Shown here one piece after another: positions 49,001 through 56,986 of a DNA stretch of 64,000 bases. The translations under genes were made by a program, and so were the position numbers. Each line of letters opens with the position of its first letter. The stretch's first letter is position 1. The stretch covers positions 1,692,370 through 1,756,369 of the forward strand of contig FN649739.1 in the NCBI GenBank assembly GCA_000310025.1. The letters are read 5' to 3'. The notes under the pieces were generated by a model that worked only from the letters and a program-made list of their open reading frames with translations, ran no database searches and had not been told where the DNA came from. The stretch is from Ectocarpus siliculosus. Lineage: Eukaryota; Sar; Phaeophyceae; Ectocarpales; Ectocarpaceae.

Positions 49001-50845
49001 AGGTGTACGTCGAGGGGGGAGTGTTTTTTTTTTGCGGCGCCCCCTCCGGCCCCCTGCGGACTCTGCGCTCTGCTCTGCTGGCGCTGAAGCTCTGGCACAG
49101 CACACCAGACAGGCTGCGAACCACGACATGCTGTCTGCTGTACACGGCTTTGATGGTGCTCTCCGCCAGCTCTCGTGAGGGCTTGACCAAATAAGAAACA
49201 TGATATAAAAAACTGAACGACATACGCTGTATTTTATAGCCCACAATAACAATACGAGGCTGGACCTGAAATAAGCGTTTCTTAATTGCGGGCGNNNNNN
49301 NNNNNNNNNNNNNNNNNNNNNNNNNNNNNNNNNNNNNNNNNNNNNNNNNNNNNNNNNNNNNNNNNNNNNNNNNNNNNNNNNNNNNNNNNNNNNNNNNNNN
49401 NNNNNNNNNNNNNNNNNNNNNNNNNNNNNNNNNNNNNNNNNNNNNNNNNNNNNNNNNNNNNNNNNNNNNNNNNNNNNNNNNNNNNNNNNNNNNNNNNNNN
49501 NNNNNNNNNNNNNNNNNNNNNNNNNNNNNNNNNNNNNNNNNNNNNNNNNNNNNNNNNNNNNNNNNNNNNNNNNNNNNNNNNNNNNNNNNNNNNNNNNNNN
49601 NNNNNNNNNNNNNNNNNNNNNNNNNNNNNNNNNNNNNNNNNNNNNNNNNNNNNNNNNNNNNNNNNNNNNNNNNNNNNNNNNNNNNNNNNNNNNNNNNNNN
49701 NNNNNNNNNNNNNNNNNNNNNNNNNNNNNNNNNNNNNNNNNNNNNNNNNNNNNNNNNNNNNNNNNNNNNNNNNNNNNNNNNNNNNNNNNNNNNNNNNNNN
49801 NNNNNNNNNNNNNNNGTCCGTTGCTTTGTCGAATTGGGTTTTTTTTCTGTTCTGCTTCACTATCATAATAGACTGCATGTGTTAAAGGCCTGAAAACACT
49901 TTTCAACAGACAGCTTGTGCACACGCAGACGACGATTTCGAATGATTGGATCAACGAGCTGCTGAGCAAATCTACTCCGACAGAGAGCAAGGAACAGAGA
50001 GCACATCCTGGCCGGTCTGGCTTCGATCGGTGGCCTAGGGAGCGAGAAATCAGTTGCGGTGTCCTCCCGTCTCTAACAAAACGCGCTCTTTTTGCTGTCT
50101 CCTGGCGTTTTGGCCCGTTTCGGCGTCTCCATGTTTGGTGTGATGCGAAATGACTTTTTTACGCACGCGTGCCGAGAGACCATCAACAACCAGCGTGCAG
50201 AATAGCAAACCCTTCAGCGTAGGGTTGCTCAGAGCCCTTGATGGGAACGACACGTCAAGAACTCAGGTGGCACTCCCCGATGATGTCGTCTGGGTTCGAT
50301 CTACACCCACCCCCCAAGAATCCACCTGACAAAAGCCAGTTCATTGTAAGAACGACCGGATTTTTATGAAGCCAGAATTTTGACGATCCTGGATTTCAAT
50401 TTTTTTCTGAGTCAAGAATCCGGCTGTACATGAAATAGCCTAAGGTGTAGACTGGCGTCAGAGTAGATGGGACGAAAACAAAACAACTGCAATCACAAGA
50501 ACTTGCTCTTACGTGTTGCGCGTTGAGCCCGTGCCATGTTTGATTTTGTTCGTCAGCAGGGTAGCATTTCGGACCCACCCTGTCAACGCATCTCCCTGCA
50601 CATTTGAGTTGAGTCAAGAAATATCGCGTGAACATAACACTTTGATTGAACCATTGGCCGTCGTGTTTGAAGTGGCAAAGCAAAAAAACTGCCATATTTA
50701 TTCTCCCGACTCCTAATGTTGATCCCCTCAGTGTCATATGTTGTGTCCTGCTTTTGTGTTCCCACCACGCCAACAGGACGCGGCATTACGGTCGGTGCAA
50801 GACGAGTTCTTACGTTTCGGTCCCGACGTCGATCAAATGCGGCAT
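31016..50845 (+). CDS. Longin-domain-like protein gene, widely split exons (partial)
   Basis: Exons: 31016-31187, 31641-31705, 45514-45663 and 50777-50845, in phase (1, 0, 0, 0). The first encodes MNGGTEKLRLLSVIDKETGV, then CLFQRAWQWRG and KLVQSFYQFAREVDQG. The third gives CTRNEDIIVAVFFDV and NQGSVRQFINQ. The fourth gives DAALRSVQDEFLRFGPDVD. The strand-helix order fits a longin/SNARE-like fold, used in vesicle traffic and GTPase regulation. The intron between exons 2 and 3 is 13.8 kb and full of mobile elements. The intron after exon 3 begins GCAAGT, a GC-AG intron. Later exons were not found. Identity beyond longin-like is unknown, and linking exons across 13.8 kb is an inference. Confidence 0.45.
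32390..36290 (-). mobile_element. Broken non-LTR retrotransposon (LINE, EN-RT type)
   Basis: Reading on minus from 36290: the last part of an AP-type endonuclease (STDHFLIWARN), a linker (WWDDELKEEIGERREVFKQY), then reverse transcriptase blocks NYRGITLLNTVGKVFCKLL, GIPQGCTLSP with FQAFINDL, and MLFADDFVGMSD, the catalytic FADD. After that come YTYLGVEI, a C-terminal segment around 34085-33730, and a cysteine-rich end (FNCECDADCEDRV) with a tail at about 32640-32390. At least four frame changes and an in-frame stop break it, it is 5' truncated in the endonuclease, and about 1 kb of unrelated sequence lies at 32660-33720. Inactive. Clade not assigned. Confidence 0.85.
36575..37160 (+). repeat. 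Dispersed repeat R, copy 2 (uninterrupted)
   Basis: Matches copy 1 at 28675-29900 without the 640-bp insertion. Starts near GCGGCCGATTGCTCTCGGC and runs to the CAATTTCTCAACACG region at about 37130. The family is unknown. Divergence between copies is moderate, with many scattered differences. Confidence 0.65.
37161..39680. other. No gene recognised
   Basis: Short frames only. A 26-bp direct repeat (TTTCTAGTTGTTTGTAGTGG and following bases) occurs at about 38377 and 38403. Exact ACAGCAGTAC lies at 38104. The stretch GACCCTCTTATATC at about 39166 is shared with 32214. Confidence 0.4.
39681..40100 (+). mobile_element. tRNA-derived SINE, copy b
   Basis: Begins CCGGTCGCCCCCGTGGTCTG like the other copies. 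Box B is lost. The body carries GTGTGAACCCGGCTG and ends near ATAGATGGGACGAA, matching the end of copy c at about 50460. Confidence 0.6.
40438..41048. repeat. Long imperfect inverted repeat (hairpin / foldback)
   Basis: Arms at about 40438-40680 and 41048-40840 are reverse complements with scattered mismatches. Shared blocks include GCGGAGACCACTC, GGGCCGAACCACTCAA and CCCCACACACCGC. The loop is about 160 bp. The motif GGACAAAAGTGGGT and variants occur in both arms and three more times in the loop (40731, 40753, 40773). No coding frame is supported. Confidence 0.8.
41050..41530 (+). repeat. 25-bp tandem duplication and a diverged longer duplication
   Basis: GAACTCCGCCTATGTCGTGA plus CAGCT occurs twice in tandem at about 41050-41099. 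Further on, 41105-41285 and 41340-41535 look like two diverged copies: both contain CGGTTTCCGCGA, then a CGAGACA-type stretch and a GAAGACA(T/A)-AAAGCGG end. No gene. Confidence 0.55.
41536..45513. other. Rest of the 13.8-kb intron; no gene recognised
   Basis: Frames at 42568-42840 (minus), 42851-43265 (plus) and 44462-44879 (plus) show no family motif I know. A GTAGCTCAGTTGG at about 42322 resembles a tRNA box A, but no box B follows. Confidence 0.4.
46672..46968. repeat. Near-palindromic 297-bp hairpin element
   Basis: Left arm 46672-46803 and right arm 46968-46840 are reverse complements with about one mismatch in five. Shared blocks are AACTTCAC, TTTTTAGGAGTT, AACTTTGCA, ACGAAACGC-like sequence, GGCCCTTTTT-like sequence, GTCGCCGG and CGG(T/G)GTCC. 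The loop is about 36 bp. It has the shape of a foldback MITE or a hairpin small-RNA precursor. Confidence 0.8.
46969..48235. other. No gene recognised
   Basis: Only short frames. An exact GTACTGCTGT motif lies at 48125-48134. A minus-strand frame of about 130 codons at 47619-48011 has no recognisable motif. Confidence 0.4.
48741..49294 (+). mobile_element. MITE-like element with perfect 17-bp TIRs
   Basis: CGCCCGCAATTAAGAAA at 48741-48757 and its exact reverse complement at 49278-49294 bound 554 bp with no coding frame. Related sequence occurs at 19897 and 28811. The right flank is in the assembly gap, so the target duplication cannot be read. Confidence 0.8.
49295..49815. other. Assembly gap (521 N)
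   Basis: Run of N. It starts exactly at the end of the MITE inverted repeat, which suggests that repetitive sequence stopped the assembly. Confidence 1.
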
Positions 50846-51682
50846 GTATGCTTCACAGCAGCCGCCTAGCACGCGCGTAGGTATGCCTTCTCGTTCTGAG
50901 GGGCTCACGGGTGATTCAGGCATGTACATTTTTGGCGACAAAATTCGCTTGTTTGTTGCAAGCAGCCTATACCTTCCGGTTTTTGTGTTTGAGCCCCGCT
51001 ATTGGGGAAACGAGGTTGGGATAGTCCTCGGTGCGCATGTGAGACAAAACCATTGGCATGCCAAATGCAGTATGTATTACCTGGTTGAGATCATGGTGCG
51101 AAATTGAGTGAAAACGAGCGGAGTACGACTGCTCGATGTGACCAGGTGGATTACTACGGCTTGGAAACACTTCATAATACTGTCGCTGCAATACGAGGGC
51201 CAGCGTAGAAGTTTTGTTAACCACAATGGCACGTTGGCCGTCTGGGAGCATCGCGGGGCTGACAAGTAGTGCCATGGGTTTAGAGGATTACTACTGAACG
51301 TAAAAGTTCATTCAGTACGGATTGTGTTGAATACATCGATCGAAACCCAGCAAACGTATTGGTTTGATTTTGCACAATCGTGTTAGTTCGATATGCCTTT
51401 TACTGCTGCCCAAGCAGCCAGGGATTGTTTCTCCTCGCTCTGAAGAGTGGGCACGTGGGCACCGGGAGAGTTACATACGGCACAGCATCTTCCCACTGTA
51501 AGCGTAGCTGAGGGAGGGAGGCCATGATGCGCTAATACTGCTTGCTGTTGGCTTCCACGGCTGGACTCTGCGCACTGCTGCTGTCACTCAAAAGCACAAA
51601 GGGAAAAGCTCGCGAGGCACTCCTTGCAGTGCGTCGGCAGCCGATCACAATCCTTAGACCTACCTTTTGGAGGGGAAACGAA
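50846..51682. other. No gene recognised
   Basis: Downstream of the last longin-like exon found. No continuation exon with the needed phase 0 start could be supported. Confidence 0.4.
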
Positions 51683-51870
51683 CCGGTCGCCCCCGTGGTG
51701 ACCTAGTAGCTGCCCTCGTAAACCTACGGTAGCAGGTGGATTTCGGTTTCTCTTTTGCGTGTTGTTGTATTCACCTGAAAACCCTTCCAGTCTCTATGGT
51801 GGTACTACTAACCGGGTCGGTTTGGTAGCTAGGTGTACCCGCGCACTGGCAGTATTTTGAAAAGACTGTT
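51683..51870 (+). mobile_element. tRNA-derived SINE, copy d (head only)
   Basis: CCGGTCGCCCCCGTGGTGAC followed by CTAGTAGCTG, then sequence that no longer matches well. The end is uncertain. Confidence 0.5.
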
Positions 51871-52310
51871 AAATATCGGGTAGGGTATATGGGCCGGCGA
51901 GCCATATGCCCTCAGCTGATCCCCCAGGCGCGGTCTCTCCAGGGTGTGAGGCGGGAGGCCGAGCCAACCAATCCCCATAAATGGGGTAGAGGGAAGACAT
52001 CAAGGGTGTGTTCGGGAGGGTACGGATACGCTCGGTAGGGTATATAGAGGGCTGGCACCGAGCGTACCGAGATTGTGGGCTGGTACCGAGCGTACCGAGA
52101 TTTTGGGTAGGTATGGTAGCCTTTACCGAAGTGTACCGAGACCATCGGTAGGGTTTATACCGGCTGAAATACAGGTGGTACACCTCGGTTCGTACCCGAC
52201 CAAGGGTATGTATGCATTGGTTGGGGAGTAGAGAGCCCCCCCGGATGGGACAACAAGGGGGTAAGGTCATCTCCAGACCCTACTATCCAAGCCCTTGTAG
52301 AGCTCGGTCT
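51871..52310. repeat. Low-copy repeat with a 28-bp tandem unit
   Basis: GGCTGGCACCGAGCGTACCG plus AGATTGTG occurs twice at about 52052-52108, with a further CCGAAGTGTACCGAGA. The part 51890-51965 matches 60640-60720 in reverse: both contain CCTCACACCC, a GGGGGATCA/GGGGGTCAA block and AGGGCATATGGC. Confidence 0.6.
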
Positions 52311-53666
52311 ACAACGCCCCCAAACTCGTAAATTAAGTATCTAGAACCGACTGCTGACTACAAGCCAGAACACGGACAAAGTGCGAGCGTCCTGAAGCGC
52401 TGTAGGCAAAAGTTAGTCTGTTGGGGAAATTCTGATTGTGAGTGTTCGATTTGTGACCCCACTTTTTGACCCCAGTTCTCTTGATCCCACATTTCTTGGC
52501 CCCAGTCAGACCGAATTCCGCATCTCGGCTTGGCTTTAGAGTAGGCCATCTCCGGGTTCAAAACCAACTCATTTGTGTTTGGTCGACGTTGTTGAGACTG
52601 CTCCGACAGGTTTTCGGGTGGGACTGAAGAAGTGTACATGATGCCACCGTCCACCTTTCTTGCAAGTGTGGTAACATTGCCTCTGCCGGTTTTTGAGACA
52701 CTCGTCTCTTCATATATAAATAAAGGCCATTTTATGTGGTTTCTTTTTTTGGAGATCACTGGCCAAACAACCCCTTCTTACGAACTCTCTTTGTTTGGCA
52801 ACAACGGCAGCGAAAGAAAGACAGCCCTTTTTGGACACCCTATCCTGTTCTTTTGTATAGCATTTTTTTGGATGGATTGGTGCTGCTAAAAGTGTTGTCC
52901 TTTGGTCACAACAACCCCATGACTCTTGACCTACAAACTTGAATCTCTGGACGGTTGATCCCCGCAAACTCTAACGGCAGTCACACGAGTTGTGTCATGT
53001 GGCTGGCCAGAGTCGGTAGCACATAGCCGTTGTTTTCTTCACTCGGCCGAACCAGGTGGACAACCTGTCGTGTGCTGCGGCAAACGAGCCGAGAGAGCCT
53101 GGACGCAGCAGCGGTATGTCATTCGTGTTCTGCCAACTATTGCGAACCCAACCTCTGGTCGTCCTATAGCCTCCTGCTCTGTTTCAACCACCACTCTAGA
53201 CGAACCATGCCCACAGCTCGTGGGGTAGGATACCTTTGTCATTGCTGTTGCTTTAGTGGGTGACAAATGATCATCGTTGAACCAAACTTGCGAACACGGG
53301 CGGAAGAGCAAAACAAACTGGTTGCCTTCACACAATACTATTCTCAACGCCGGTTTATTTCGGCCTGATGGCAACAAAATGTACATGATTTCGTTTGTGA
53401 AAAAATGCTTGTGCCGTTGAAACGTGCCAGACACATTCATTCGACAACGCAGGCAACGTAGGCTACCTTCCACGACAAGAATACGGCTCAATGCCACGCC
53501 CACCACGACGGGGAGAGCTCCTCTGCCATTGATCTTGTTGTCTCCTTCCGCCCGCTCTCCTGTCGGGAGTTTTTTTCAACGAAACGGAACCCTGTATTGT
53601 GGGGTCCCGGGTCGAACCTTTGTTACTACTCTGGGGTACGCGGTTTCCTTGAAACACACAATCCGA
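52311..53666. other. No gene recognised
   Basis: Short frames on both strands, without motifs. Confidence 0.4.
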
Positions 53667-54190
53667 CCGGTCGCCCCGGTGATCTAGTAGTGGGTACCAT
53701 CGACACCGCTAGCGACAAAGTCGTGAGTTCGAATTCAAATCCCCATGGGGTGAAAAAATTACAAATTTGCGGGTGAAAGCGAAAAAGCTGAAAAGCTCGA
53801 GAGTACCAATTTTCGACGTGAGCACCGTTGACGAGGGAAAGGGTTGTCTGGACCTTTCTCGAGATAAGAAATAAAATTTAGCACGCACCGCAGGAGGAAG
53901 GTGGGGCACGAAAATAAAGAGGAAAAAAGCCCTGGTGTTTACCTTACCCCCTCCTGTGTGACCCTGCGTGGTTGTAGTTGCACGAAAAATACCATGAAAG
54001 GTAACACTGCAAAGTGTAGAAATACACGTGTAGTACACGTCTCACCACGGAAAATGGGGGGACTGCCGCCATAATAAATAGGACGAAAACACACACATAC
54101 ACACATATATTATCCTCGAAGGACAAAATTCTCAAGCGGGGATTCGAACCCCGGACACTAGCTCTACGTATAACTATATGGGCAGCTCAT
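53667..54190 (+). mobile_element. tRNA-derived SINE, copy e, with a second tRNA-like end in reverse
   Basis: Head CCGGTCGCCCCGGTGATCTA, box B-like GAGTTCGAATTC at 53725, body with CTCCTGTGTGACCCTGCG, and AATAGGACGAAAACACACAC near the end. Immediately after, at 54135-54152, GGGGATTCGAACCCCGG is a strong box B on the minus strand. The minus sequence has no pairing acceptor stem, so it is not a working tRNA. Confidence 0.6.
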
Positions 54191-55068
54191 TTTTTTGGTT
54201 CAATAGAGTTTGCAGGCCTTCTAGGTGTGCACCAGTGAGACGCTTCGGGGCCCCGTTCCTCGGCTTGATCATTGAGGTGGGTCGTCTTGTGCCCCCTACA
54301 ACAGTAATGTGGTGATGAGGTGTCCTGTGTCCCGTTCTTGCATGCAAGGGGGAGTTCGTTTTCGCTTCCTTTCTCAACACCGAAGCAATATACAAAATGA
54401 GCAAACTACATGGAACAAGCCCGGCGATGAGTCGCCGGCTTGCTTTAGCACTTCGTGAACCTCCTTGGTGGCACACCCAACCAAAATGCCGAACACAATT
54501 TATCGGGAAATTACTTCACGTTACCCCCACGGGCCATCAACGCGCATGCTTGGTTGCCGCAAAACGCTCCAGGACGTTTTTTCAGCCCAATTTATGAAGG
54601 GCGCAAAACTTGTAATGAGTCACCGAGCGCGAAGCGCGACCGTTCTTTTCCCTTCATCTCAGGAGGGAAAAAACATGCTCAAAATATCGGCACGTTCAAA
54701 CGTGATGGAGGGATCCCAAGTTTGATCACCGGTAAGCCTAGATAAAACCCTTCTTTCCGGCCAGAACGAGGTCTATAGAGCACCGATTGACGATCTGCTG
54801 GCTTCTGAGGAGGACGAAAATGGGGTCCACTTCGTCACGCCGGTCTGGTCGCTCCGAGGCCGTGCTACAGAGGCAATTGCGCCAAAATTCGCAGGAGATA
54901 CCTCACTCCATCCATCCCCGGGTGTCCAGGAAGAAAGGCGGGATTACAAAAGGGGAGACTCTTGCGTGCATGATTCAAAGACACACCGCTGATTAGTCTC
55001 GCATATATCCACAGAATGATGGCTTTGGTTGGTTGTTCTTCTTCATTGTATGTCCACGGACCCATTCT

Positions 55069-55161
55069 GACAGCACTTCAGACAGCAGCTGCATGCCCCG
55101 AGCTTGTTGTGTACCATACACCATGGTGTTATTTTTGTACGGACAGCACTTCAGACAGCAG
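55069..55161 (+). repeat. 20-bp direct repeat, 73 bp apart
   Basis: GACAGCACTTCAGACAGCAG occurs exactly at 55069-55088 and 55142-55161. The second runs into an ACAGCAGTAC motif. Confidence 0.9.
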
Positions 55162-56963
55162 TACGCTGTAGTCGACAAACATTCATTTTGGTGAAGTGCG
55201 GGACAAGGGGGGTGATGCCGCTGCTGTAGTCGAATTGTAGTGTGTGGGCGTGTAGTTCAGTTGTGAGCACGCAAACGTGCTGCAGGGATTGATTGTAGGT
55301 GTACCTCCTCGGGCTTTTGTACCCTTTTCTTGCTAATAGTGTGCGTGTTCTTTAGATCTTCTGATGGATCTAGCATTTTTGTGACCACGGGCCGAGTCTT
55401 TGCTAGATTTTGGGATTAGCAACTGACACGAGTTGAATGTGAAGAAAACAACAACAACAACAGAATGACCCACCCGCCGTGGTCCAATCCCTTCAGCAGA
55501 CGGTCCATACGAGAAAACGAGCTGGCTCTGTTGGAACTGCTGTGCTGCTGCGTCTTTCCACCTGCTTTCCACACCGCGCTGCCCGATGGGTTCTTCTATC
55601 TATTGTATCTAACCCTGTCTATTGTTCATTTTTTACCTGCAGCAGTGCTGTTAGGTGCCGATCGTTTGGCGGTACTGCTGTTGTAATCGCGTGTGTCACG
55701 GGGTGTGTGTGTTCCTCCGCCATTCGTTGGTGAAGCATTCGTTACCAGTGGGGAGCGGATGCTCAGTTTGAAAGATCCGCTCAATATATTCCGGATACAT
55801 ATGTATGAAGTGGGGAGAAAGTGTCCAGCACACACAGTATCACAGATACAGATGATTGCAGATATTGTTGAGCCGACCACACCGCTCATTACTCCTCTCT
55901 ATTTTAGAGCCCCCGAGAACCAGTGTCATACGGGCACGAGCGCCCGACAGTGCATCTTTTCATTGATGGGTTGGGGCACTTCGTGGATGGTTTAGAACAT
56001 GTAGTCGTTCTTGTTAGTCGTTCTTGCTCACACAAAAGCAGCAGCATTACCTTCTTTTTACACCCATGGGTCATAGACTGGCATGCTTCTGGTTTCGCGA
56101 AAGCTACGATCCACCCAAAGTGGCCTAAGCAGCGTAGTAACTTTCGCGTCGCATATCTTCCGTCGATGACTGTTCGCACCGTCAGCAAGTTCAGCTTCAT
56201 TGGTACATCCTGTCGTGTGTTATTGGTGTGGGTGCTCACGGAGAGGCAAAGCTCAGAGCAGCAGCTGTTTCTTGTACCCGTTCAATTGGTTTCCTGTACC
56301 ACAAAACAGTGACTGCAATCAATCTGTCTTCTTCTATTCTTTGATATATGTAGGCCGCATGCGAGATGATAGGTAAGATAGAATATGACTTCCAATCACA
56401 AGGGATGCCAGTACAGCTCCTCGGGGAGCGGGTGTCACGATCGGTTGATGTGGACTCAGATGACGGTATCTGGGTTCTATTGCAGTGATGACGACATCAG
56501 CAGGAGGATTGGGAGTCTGCTATGACGGTTCCATCTACAACCTGGTACTTTTCACACATACATTCCCCAACTGCAAGTTGGGTTCTGTCGCGAGCATCCA
56601 GAACCGACTAACTTTTTTGGGATGTGATGTGGTGTGATGTGACAGAAATATTGGGACAAATATCTACCTACATGCACAACATGCGACGAGCGAACGTCAG
56701 ATACCCGCTCTTGGCGGTGACATCGCGTTTCCAAACTCTCACTAGCCTGAAGTCTTAACCTTGCCTCGTCGAGGTGTGACGGCATGAGTGCAGCTTCAGT
56801 TCAACGCAATGTTCAAATCAAGCGATTTCCGAGCGCTACATAGAAACCAAGTCATATTTCAGGCAGGGGGGGGAGATAAGAGACGTTATCTCGATATTTT
56901 CACACACAAATATAAAGTCATTTGGGAGGGGTACACAAAAACCAACTTAGTTCGGGCATGGAA

Positions 56964-56986
56964 GGGGGGTGGGTGGGTGGGTGGGG
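56964..56986 (+). other. G-quadruplex motif
   Basis: GGGGGG-T-GGG-T-GGG-T-GGG-T-GGGG: five G-runs with single-T loops, one of the most stable intramolecular quadruplex patterns known. No gene is known nearby. Confidence 0.85.

Larger units (their letters stand above)
48493..50424. mobile_element. Long-TIR DNA element (Mutator-like) nested in the SINE
   Basis: Terminal inverted repeats of up to about 240 bp: 48493-48735 against 50424-50250. Blocks such as CACTCCCCGATGATGTCG, GATCCTGGATTT and AAGAATCCGG occur in reverse complement. Outer flanks carry ATGAAAT on both sides (about 48479 and 50430), compatible with an 8-9 bp target duplication with mismatches, as Mutator-like elements make. The interior holds a MITE, the N gap and 430 bp with no transposase motif, so it is probably non-autonomous. 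Confidence 0.65.
48236..50520 (+). mobile_element. tRNA-derived SINE, copy c, split by a transposon insertion
   Basis: Head and body at 48236-48490 (GTCGCCCCGGTGGTCTA, then GGGGTGTGATCCCGGCTGC). The end part resumes at about 50425-50520 with TAGATGGGACGAAAACAAAA, as in copy b. The interval is occupied by the long-TIR element. Confidence 0.6.

Noticed and set aside
49286-49885. Frames made of X residues
   Set aside because: They are the N gap, not sequence.
54130-54195. Minus-strand tRNA gene
   Set aside because: T-arm is good but no matching 5' acceptor strand or complete D and anticodon arms can be drawn.
55693-56312. Host gene in overlapping plus frames
   Set aside because: No family motif, no supporting splice sites, and similar open length is expected by chance.
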